A stretch of 48,545 nucleotides of DNA, from the NCBI GenBank assembly GCA_041582875.1, contig JBFHGX010000011.1, positions 1 through 48,545 of the forward strand, read 5' to 3'. The position numbers and the translations under genes are program-made. Shown here piece by piece: positions 11,101-17,236 of the stretch. Under the pieces are notes generated by a model. That model saw only the letters and a program-made list of their open reading frames with translations. It searched no databases and was not told the DNA's origin. Positions within the stretch are counted from its first letter, which is position 1, and the number at the start of each line of letters is the position of its first letter. The stretch comes from UBA6244 sp041582875 (GTDB lineage: Bacteria > Bacteroidota > Bacteroidia > Bacteroidales > F082).

Positions 11101-11977
11101 ACCTCTCAAAGAAGAAGACATCAATGCTGCACTAGAAAAAATAAGCCTACATATAAATAAAAATGTAAAGGACCTGCTGATTATTGAAGATGACGAGAAT
11201 AATGGACTTTTAATCAGCAAAATGCTCGGCGGAAAAGATGTAAATTTAAGTTTGACCCGATCAGGAAAGGAAGCACTTGGAATGATCAAGGAAAAAAACT
11301 ACGACTGTGTTGTGCTTGATTTAGGCTTGATCGACATGTCTGGAATCGAATTGGTAAAAGAGCTTAATAGAACTTGTAAGCACCGTCTACCTCCCATTAT
11401 TGTATATACTGCACGAGATCTTACCAAAGATGAGACCAAAGAACTACAACGATATACTAAGTCAATCATCATCAAAGGAACCAAATCTGACGGAAGATTG
11501 TTAGATGAAACAGCTTTGTTCTTACATCAGGTGGTTGATGAGATGTCAGAAAGTAAAAAACAAATCATTAAGAAACTGCACAACAAGGAAGCTGTTTTTG
11601 AAAATAAGACAGCCTTAGTTGTAGATGATGATATGCGTAACGTTTTTGCTTTGACAAAAATTCTGGAAGATCGTCACATAAACGTTATTGAAGCAGAGAA
11701 TGGCAGTGTGGCGCTGGACAAATTATCGGAAAACAAAAAGGTAGATATCATTTTGATGGACGTAATGATGCCCGTTATGGATGGACTAACAGCCATCAGA
11801 AAAATAAGAGAAAACCAGAAATACCGTGATCTCCCCATTATTGTGCTTACTGCCAAGGCTATGAAAGAAGATCGGATAAAAGCCATTGAAGCAGGTGCAA
11901 ACGACTATCTTTCAAAACCTTTGGATACCGAAAAATTATTATCCCTCATGCGTGTTTGGCTTTATAACAGTAAATAA
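8186..11977 (+). CDS. Membrane hybrid histidine kinase: sensor-HAMP-GAF-coiled coil-HisKA-HATPase-REC x3
   Basis: 1263 residues, a clear paralog of the preceding kinase from the HAMP region to the C-terminus, but with a different and shorter periplasmic sensor (about 39-215) between TM1 (about 16-38) and TM2 (about 217-234). That sensor is mostly helical in appearance, like four-helix-bundle sensors. HAMP and a second HAMP-like unit (ISKGEYN) are followed by GAF (about 340-480), the duplicated Glu/Gln coiled coil (about 490-587), HisKA with H598 (SHELRTPLNS), HATPase_c (DTGIGIP, GGTGLGLSI), and receivers with D923, D1045 and D1192. The stop codon abuts the next gene's ATG with no base between, which implies translational coupling. 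The ligand is unknown. Shared output modules with different sensors suggest duplication followed by sensor exchange. Confidence 0.94.
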   Translation: MNKIKNWLYNLKIKAKLMVILAVTVVNFIIFYAFSTFLLNTTSVYTSLIDAERLHTQSFETGLASFYKYLSNGDTSDFNESIANIEKANRLASLMINIDSIVDHSTLAEMEVIFWDYYREPLHYDRNAVNLFANRTRIFVKLDFKILMETFAIAAEGAHTGSNIVHLIKQYEINPSPEILNQINLESEVIRNFYVSFSDKINEATTFGMKLQFYSSAFMILLLIFITIFAINKLSTYLHKQLKLLVNESQKLAQGDLNTNIRKPSNDEIGWLFDAFSEIISNMKLMVGYASNISKGEYNAQMAPRSENDELAIALNSMSRSLQKNQLKNEQEVWQTSGVNKLNREISGDLSLKVFTHHTLSFLLEYLDALSGSFYTISNESFELQNSAGMNSTIIPQSIGMGSGIIGQAALDNRTIHLKNLEDKNYITYSSAGEITPNELLIVPLQYNGKILGIIELTTINSFEIHLLEFVKTIKEIISIALHVTLSRQQLKELLETTQVQAEELEVQQEELRTTNAELEEQTHLLRENEMKLQAQQEELRVTNEELEERTHDLEMQRNEVIKNSNELEKAKLVVEQKAREVEIASKYKSVFLANMSHELRTPLNSLLILSKDLSDNREKNLTKNQIESAKIINNSGYELLNLINDILDLSKIEAGKMIVNPEYITLEDLLGDISNMFKHVAEKKGLFFNPQTNCDPLLSLYNDRQKINQILKNLISNALKFTSQGGVTVNFRLNAEDKQVLCMDVTDTGIGIPFDKREEIFEAFKQVDGSISRNFGGTGLGLSIAMELAKLLNGRISLTSELNTGSTFTICIPINYTETSSIQVPKNIQENPISAPKAPVIHESKSPKPEIKQEDEAIFIDDDRNNITSGDKMILIIEDDMVLAKSLLRQCQDSGFKCVVSGSGENGLYITEKYHPDAIILDIMLPGIDGYQVLEILKENPETRHIPVQMMSSLDPESSSFQKWAIGYLSKPLKEEDINAALEKISLHINKNVKDLLIIEDDENNGLLISKMLGGKDVNLSLTRSGKEALGMIKEKNYDCVVLDLGLIDMSGIELVKELNRTCKHRLPPIIVYTARDLTKDETKELQRYTKSIIIKGTKSDGRLLDETALFLHQVVDEMSESKKQIIKKLHNKEAVFENKTALVVDDDMRNVFALTKILEDRHINVIEAENGSVALDKLSENKKVDIILMDVMMPVMDGLTAIRKIRENQKYRDLPIIVLTAKAMKEDRIKAIEAGANDYLSKPLDTEKLLSLMRVWLYNSK
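9698..9865 (+). repeat. Two tandem 84-bp units encoding the same 28-residue coiled-coil repeat
   Basis: Units begin at 9698 (residue 505, LEVQQEELRTTNAEL) and 9782 (residue 533, LQAQQEELRVTNEEL). Spacing and phase match the repeat in the upstream paralog, so the duplication came before the kinases diverged or is maintained by selection. Confidence 0.85.
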
Positions 11978-13567
11978 ATGACAGAAAAACCAAAAATATT
12001 AATCGTTGACGATAAACTGGCCAATTTAATAGCATTGGAGAAGGTTCTTTACGAACTGAATATTGATTTTGTGCGTGCGCTCTCGGGCAATGAAGCCCTT
12101 AAATTGAGCCTGCACCATGAGTTTGCCCTAGCCATAATCGACGTTCAGATGCCTCAAATGGATGGCTACGAAACTGTTGAATTACTCAGAAATGCAAAGC
12201 GAACCAGGTATTTGCCCGTTATTTTTGTTTCGGCCATCTATTCAGACGAATTTTATGTAAGAAAGGGGATTGATGCCGGAGCCGTTGACTTTATTACTAA
12301 ACCTATCAAATCGCCTATGCTCATTGGTAAAGTGAGGGTTTTTATTGAGTTATATAACCAACAAACATTGTTAAAACAGCTTCTACAAGAAAAAGAGGCA
12401 TTTGCATTGGAGTTGATGAAAGCCAAAGAAAAAGCCGAATACGCTACCTACTCAAAGTCGATCTTTTTGGCCAATATGTCACACGAAATCCGCACACCCT
12501 TGAATGGTATTATAGGAATGAGTGAAATATTATCTACTACCCAACTATCAGAAGAACAACAAGACTACTTAAGTTCAATAAAACTGTCCGGAGAAGATTT
12601 ACTAATTATCATTAACGACATTCTTGATTTCTCAAAAATTGAAGCCGGTCAGTTACAAATGGAAAAAATCAACTTTTCGCTGCTTGGACAAGTTGAGAAC
12701 GTTTTTAAAATGCTTCAAATCAAAGCTGATGAAAAAGGAATTGATCTCAGAATGGAAATAGAAAATGATGTTCCCGAATATATCATTTCAGATCCATTGC
12801 GTTTAAAACAAATATTGATAAACCTGCTGAACAACGCATTAAAATTTACCGAAAAAGGCAGTGTAAAACTAAAGGTTACCAATCTCCATAAAAATAGCAA
12901 TGCTGTTGACCTCAAATTTGAGGTTATTGATACAGGGATAGGTATCACTAAGCATGACCAAAACAAAATGTTTCAGGAATTCGCACAAGCAGATACGTCA
13001 ACCACTCGAAAACATGGAGGTACAGGACTTGGTTTAACCATCTCAAAAAAATTATCTGAACTTCTGGGTGGTGAAATCGGAATGGAAAGTGAAATCAATA
13101 AAGGATCATCGTTTTGGTTTACTATTAAGGCTGAGGAAGGAAAGATATTATCAAAACCTGTTGAAATAGATCGATTGATTGATTTACCGAAAAACATTAA
13201 AATCTTGCTGGCCGAAGATAATCTCATCAATCAAAAAGTAAGCTCCATCATGATCCACCAACTGGGATTAAGTTGCGATATTGCAGAAAATGGACAGCAT
13301 GCAATTGAACTCCATGACAAAAACAACTACGACATCATTTTCATGGATATACTCATGCCCATTATGGATGGACTGGAAGCAACCAACCTTATTCGAAAAA
13401 AAGAGACTGAGCTAAAAAAACTAAAAAGCACAACCATTATTGCCCTTACTGCCAACGCCTTTAAAGAAGATATCGAAAACTACCTGTCAAATGGAATGGA
13501 TTTTTATCTGAGTAAACCCTTGCGCAATGCGGATGTATTGAATGTATTGAGCCAGATTTTTAAATAA
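11978..13567 (+). CDS. Soluble hybrid histidine kinase: REC-HisKA-HATPase-REC
   Basis: 529 residues, no membrane segment. An N-terminal receiver (D55 in IIDVQMPQMDG) is followed by a short helix, HisKA with H169 (SHEIRTPLNG), HATPase_c (DTGIGIT, GGTGLGLTI) and a C-terminal receiver (D457 in FMDILMPIMDG, SKP lysine present). The architecture matches the first kinase of the block without its degenerate middle receiver. It starts directly at the stop codon of the previous kinase (TAA then ATG), and cheR begins 10 bases after its end, so it probably shares their message. Its N-terminal receiver could take phosphate from the membrane kinases, giving a multi-step relay; this is inferred from architecture and gene order. 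Confidence 0.93.
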   Translation: MTEKPKILIVDDKLANLIALEKVLYELNIDFVRALSGNEALKLSLHHEFALAIIDVQMPQMDGYETVELLRNAKRTRYLPVIFVSAIYSDEFYVRKGIDAGAVDFITKPIKSPMLIGKVRVFIELYNQQTLLKQLLQEKEAFALELMKAKEKAEYATYSKSIFLANMSHEIRTPLNGIIGMSEILSTTQLSEEQQDYLSSIKLSGEDLLIIINDILDFSKIEAGQLQMEKINFSLLGQVENVFKMLQIKADEKGIDLRMEIENDVPEYIISDPLRLKQILINLLNNALKFTEKGSVKLKVTNLHKNSNAVDLKFEVIDTGIGITKHDQNKMFQEFAQADTSTTRKHGGTGLGLTISKKLSELLGGEIGMESEINKGSSFWFTIKAEEGKILSKPVEIDRLIDLPKNIKILLAEDNLINQKVSSIMIHQLGLSCDIAENGQHAIELHDKNNYDIIFMDILMPIMDGLEATNLIRKKETELKKLKSTTIIALTANAFKEDIENYLSNGMDFYLSKPLRNADVLNVLSQIFK

Positions 13568-13577
13568 GAACAAGTAT

Positions 13578-14420
13578 ATGACCTACGATACTGACGATAA
13601 TAAACAAACCATAAATATTGAAATCACCTTATTTCTTGAGGCTATTTTCAATAAGTATGGATACGACTTTAGAAATTACAGTAAAGCCCATGTCAAAAGA
13701 AGACTGATTAACAGGATGAATACATCAAAGTTGGAAAGTATTTCACAAATGCAGCACCGTGTTCTACATGAACCCGGATTTTTTGAGCTTATCTTGCGTG
13801 ATTTATCCATCAATGTAACTGAAATGTTTCGCGATCCAAGCTTTTACCTGGCTTTACGTCGCGAAGTAATTCCGCTTCTTAAAACCTATCCCTACCTAAA
13901 AATTTGGCATGCCGGCTGTTCAACTGGTGAAGAGGTGTATTCCTTTGCCATCGTTCTAAAAGAAGAAGGGCTTTACGACCGCGTTCAAATATACGCTACA
14001 GACTTTAACACCAACGTTTTAGACATCGCAAAAAAAGGCATTTACCCCATCAGCCGTATAAAAGACTTTACTGCTAATTACCAGCAGGCAGGGGGCAAAC
14101 AATCCTTTTCAGATTACTATATGGCCGATTACAACTCGGTGATTTTTAATCAGTCACTAAAAAAAAATATCGTGTTTGCTGAACACAACCTGGTTACCGA
14201 CAGTGTATTTGCAGAGGTAAACATCATTATTTGCAGAAATGTACTCATTTATTTTAACCGTGATCTTCAAAACAAAGTTTTTAACCTGTTTTCTGATAGT
14301 CTGATTAACGGAGGATTTCTTTGTCTAGGATCAAAAGAAACTCTTCAGTTCTCCTCACAAGCAGAGACATTCGACACAATAAACAATCACGAAAAACTGT
14401 ACAAAAAACGAATATTCTAA
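13578..14420 (+). CDS. cheR: CheR-type protein-glutamate methyltransferase
   Basis: 280 residues, the usual length for a single-domain CheR. The small N-terminal helical domain (about 10-75, including the basic KRRLINRM stretch) precedes the SAM-dependent methyltransferase domain. SAM-binding motif: HAGCSTGEEVYS at 111-122. TEMFRD at 81-86 and ICRNVLIYF at 218-226 are also typical. CheR transfers methyl groups from SAM to glutamates in chemoreceptor helices. No receptor gene is present, and the four genes before it are hybrid kinases, so the substrate here is unclear. There is no C-terminal pentapeptide-binding tetratricopeptide or PAS extension. It begins 10 bases after the kinase gene and is followed 38 bases later by cheB. 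Confidence 0.94.
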   Translation: MTYDTDDNKQTINIEITLFLEAIFNKYGYDFRNYSKAHVKRRLINRMNTSKLESISQMQHRVLHEPGFFELILRDLSINVTEMFRDPSFYLALRREVIPLLKTYPYLKIWHAGCSTGEEVYSFAIVLKEEGLYDRVQIYATDFNTNVLDIAKKGIYPISRIKDFTANYQQAGGKQSFSDYYMADYNSVIFNQSLKKNIVFAEHNLVTDSVFAEVNIIICRNVLIYFNRDLQNKVFNLFSDSLINGGFLCLGSKETLQFSSQAETFDTINNHEKLYKKRIF

Positions 14421-14458
14421 TTCAAAAAAAATCGTAGCACTATAACATTATCTTTAAA

Positions 14459-15049
14459 ATGAAATATAAAGCAATTGTCATCGGCTCATCAACAGGAGGT
14501 TTTTATGCCCTAAAGCATATCATCACCGCTCTGCCCGATGACTTTGCTCTGCCAATACTCATCGTGCAACACATCAGTGCCAACTCCGATAATTTCATGG
14601 CCAAATACCTTGACGGACTTTCGAAAATAGCAGTTAAAGAAGCAGATGAAAAGGAAATTATCAAACCTAGGAGTGTGTATATTTCACCCCCAAATTATCA
14701 CTTGTTGGTGGAAGAGAATTTTACCCTGAGTTTATCGACCGAACAAAAATGCAATTATGCCCGTCCTTCGGTGGATGTATTATTCGAAACAGCTGCCATG
14801 GCCTACCAAAATCAATTGATTGGAGTTGTCCTTACAGGAGCGAATCAAGATGGGGCTTTAGGATTACTTGCTGTAAAAAAAGCAGGCGGAATGACTATTG
14901 TACAAGATCCGGTAGAAGCCGAAGCCTATGTAATGCCACAATCAGCCATCGAAAAAGCAGATCCTCATTTTATACTTTCACTTGAAGAAATCAAAAAAAA
15001 ACTGATTGAACTGGATAAAGAAAGTAAGTTAAATGTTTCTGAAGGTTAA
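14459..15049 (+). CDS. cheB: CheB-type protein-glutamate methylesterase, no receiver domain
   Basis: 196 residues, only the catalytic CheB domain. The catalytic triad is visible: S11 in GSSTGG, H38 in VQHIS and D131 in TGANQDGALG. The enzyme removes methyl esters, or deamidates glutamines, in CheR substrates. Classical CheB is switched on by phosphorylation of its N-terminal receiver. That receiver is absent, so activity would have to be constitutive or controlled in trans, perhaps by receiver domains of the adjacent kinases (inference). It closes the six-gene block. A weak hairpin and a new minus-7 box follow. Confidence 0.94.
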   Translation: MKYKAIVIGSSTGGFYALKHIITALPDDFALPILIVQHISANSDNFMAKYLDGLSKIAVKEADEKEIIKPRSVYISPPNYHLLVEENFTLSLSTEQKCNYARPSVDVLFETAAMAYQNQLIGVVLTGANQDGALGLLAVKKAGGMTIVQDPVEAEAYVMPQSAIEKADPHFILSLEEIKKKLIELDKESKLNVSEG

Positions 15050-15050
15050 A

Positions 15051-15089
15051 CACACCAAAAGAAAAAAACGATTATCAAGTCTTGGTGTG
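15051..15089 (+). terminator. Possible weak terminator hairpin after cheB
   Basis: An 8-bp perfect stem (CACACCAA at 15051-15058, TTGGTGTG at 15082-15089) has a long 23-base loop. A T-rich tract follows and also forms the next minus-7 box. The long loop makes it uncertain. Confidence 0.35.
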
Positions 15090-15099
15090 CGCTTATCTT

Positions 15100-15107
15100 T
15101 ATTTTTG
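15100..15107 (+). promoter_or_regulatory. Putative minus-7 box (TATTTTTG) for the BatA-like gene
   Basis: Matches TAnnTTTG, 20 bases before the ATG at 15128. A TTG at 15082-15084 is 15 bases upstream, slightly closer than usual. The implied leader is very short. Confidence 0.5.
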
Positions 15108-15127
15108 CAATCCTAATCCGCAGAAGC

Positions 15128-17152
15128 ATGTATTTTAATAATCCTGATTTTTTATTTGGTCTTTTTGCTCTGGTCATACCTTTGGCCATTCACCTGTTCA
15201 ACTTCAGGCGCCACAAAAAAATAATGTTTAGTAATGTGGCTTTGCTCAGGCAGGTCACCATTGAGTCGAAAAAGCAACGTAACCTACTTCACCGCATTGT
15301 ACTCCTGTTGCGTATGTTGGTCATTGCATCGCTTGTTTTAGCACTTGCTAAACCCGTATTTTCTCCCAGAGACAGCAAACCAATGGCCGTTAGCAGCGAT
15401 AAATTCATATATATTGACAACTCCTTTAGCATGATTTCAGAAGGAAATCGAGGAAGATTGTTTAGTAATGCCATTCATGATGCCGAGCAACTGGTAAATA
15501 CAGCTCAACAAGATCAACGTTTCATTATTCGTGATAATGAATCACATGGACAATCATTAAAAAGCCTTAGTAAAGATGAAGCCGGAGTTAAACTTAGTCA
15601 GTTGCAATTGTCTCCTTCACCATTGATGCTATCCGACATGGTTGTGCCTCTGATCAGCAACAGCGATCAACAACGACAGCTATTGGTTTTTTCTGACTTT
15701 CAAAAAAATACGGCTGACCTCCTGAATCTTCCTGCCGACAGCAACCTGTATTATTACTTTTTTCCCCTTGAGGGCATTCGATACAACAACCTAACCATTG
15801 ACAGTCTTTGGTTTTCGGATCCACTACTTATACCAGGCAAAAGTAGTACTTGCTGGATTCGCGTCACCAACAGAGCCAATAGTAACTACGAAAAAATCCC
15901 AGTGGTATTATCCATTGATGGACAGCAAAAAGCAGTAGCCGGAATCGATCTTCCAGCCAACACTTCTGTGGATATCAGCATGAGTTATACTCCTGAGCAA
16001 GCAGGTTGGAAATATGGCCAGGTAAAAATTGAAGATTATCCAGTTACCTTCGACGACAACCTATATTTCACCTTGCACGTAGTTCCACATGTTTCCATCC
16101 TCGCCATAAACGAAAATCAAAACAGTTCACTGCTTCGTTATCTCTTTGAAAGCGATAGCCTATTTTCGTTAACTGAAGAAAATGCAAACAATGTAAACTA
16201 TAACCAACTCAATAAATATAACCTAATAATCCTCAATAGCTTATCTGAAATCACATCCGGACTCAACGAACAAATACTTCAATACCTGAATCAGGGAGGA
16301 CATGTAGTACTATTTTCAGGAAATAACCGGGCAGAGACCAGCTTACTCAATAAAACAGGCAGCGGCAAAATCGAACTTATCGACACTTTGAAAAGTAGGG
16401 TGGCCAGCATTAAACTAACACACCCACTATTCAAAAACAGCATCGAAAAAATACCTGCCAATTCCAGTTTACCTGTGATTCAAAACCACACACGGTATAT
16501 TTTTCCTGTAAACTCAGGAGTTGAGTCACTAATTACTTTATTGAACGGAGACGACCTGCTTTCGCAAAAAAAAGTAGGACAAGGACATTTGTATATCATT
16601 TCAACAGGATTGGATAAAAAGTACGGAAATTTATCAACTAATCTCCTTTTTGTTCCAATGATGGTTGGCATTGCTTCCCTTTCGGGGACACCCGAAATTC
16701 ATTATCACACCATTGGCAAAGATGAGCTTGTCCGTTTAAAAATTCTAAAGTCATCATTGGGAGAAAAACCCTTAACTATGCAGCAAGTTGGAGGTGAAGA
16801 GTTATTTATCCCGGAACAAAATATACAACAAGGTATCCTACAGCTAAACCTCCATGGAAATATCCAAAACGCAGGATTCTACAATCTGCAACTCGATGAC
16901 AGCTTGATTTCGTCCCTAGCGTTTAACTACAGCAGAAACGAATCTGACTTGAGCTGCTACAATTCAGAGCAAATTGACAGTCTCTCCCGGCAGGCACAAT
17001 TACCATACTTTCAAATTCTTGATTTGGGTGATGCAAATTACCCGGAAGTTATCAACGCTTTGCATAAAGATAGTCCTATTTGGAAGCTATTTATTATCTT
17101 CGCACTTTTAGCTTTGATGGCAGAGGGATTGCTGTTAAGGTGGAGAAAATAA
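15128..17152 (+). CDS. BatA-like membrane protein with VWA-type metal site
   Basis: 674 residues. The N-terminus (1-80) matches the BatA/aerotolerance N-terminal domain: a hydrophobic segment at about 8-26, a basic linker (FRRHKK), and a second segment at about 55-78. A von Willebrand A-like fold follows with the MIDAS pattern D-x-S-x-S at D97-S101 (IDNSFSM). The long middle is beta-rich, and a final membrane segment lies at about 650-670 with a basic tail. Such proteins are common in Bacteroidota, often outside the classical bat operon, and their biochemical role is not settled. Its downstream neighbour is parC, 84 bases on and on the same strand, with no obvious functional link. The N-terminal domain call is firm; function is unknown. 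Confidence 0.8.
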   Translation: MYFNNPDFLFGLFALVIPLAIHLFNFRRHKKIMFSNVALLRQVTIESKKQRNLLHRIVLLLRMLVIASLVLALAKPVFSPRDSKPMAVSSDKFIYIDNSFSMISEGNRGRLFSNAIHDAEQLVNTAQQDQRFIIRDNESHGQSLKSLSKDEAGVKLSQLQLSPSPLMLSDMVVPLISNSDQQRQLLVFSDFQKNTADLLNLPADSNLYYYFFPLEGIRYNNLTIDSLWFSDPLLIPGKSSTCWIRVTNRANSNYEKIPVVLSIDGQQKAVAGIDLPANTSVDISMSYTPEQAGWKYGQVKIEDYPVTFDDNLYFTLHVVPHVSILAINENQNSSLLRYLFESDSLFSLTEENANNVNYNQLNKYNLIILNSLSEITSGLNEQILQYLNQGGHVVLFSGNNRAETSLLNKTGSGKIELIDTLKSRVASIKLTHPLFKNSIEKIPANSSLPVIQNHTRYIFPVNSGVESLITLLNGDDLLSQKKVGQGHLYIISTGLDKKYGNLSTNLLFVPMMVGIASLSGTPEIHYHTIGKDELVRLKILKSSLGEKPLTMQQVGGEELFIPEQNIQQGILQLNLHGNIQNAGFYNLQLDDSLISSLAFNYSRNESDLSCYNSEQIDSLSRQAQLPYFQILDLGDANYPEVINALHKDSPIWKLFIIFALLALMAEGLLLRWRK

Positions 17153-17236
17153 GCTGAAGACCGCTCTGTATTGTACCGAGAACCTGGATTCAACCAACTA
17201 AGCCATAAATGTCGAACTGAAAAGGATAATAAATTA

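Noticed and set aside
17171..17236. TTG start 66 bases upstream of parC
   Set aside because: The added 22 residues have no family resemblance, and an ATG follows.
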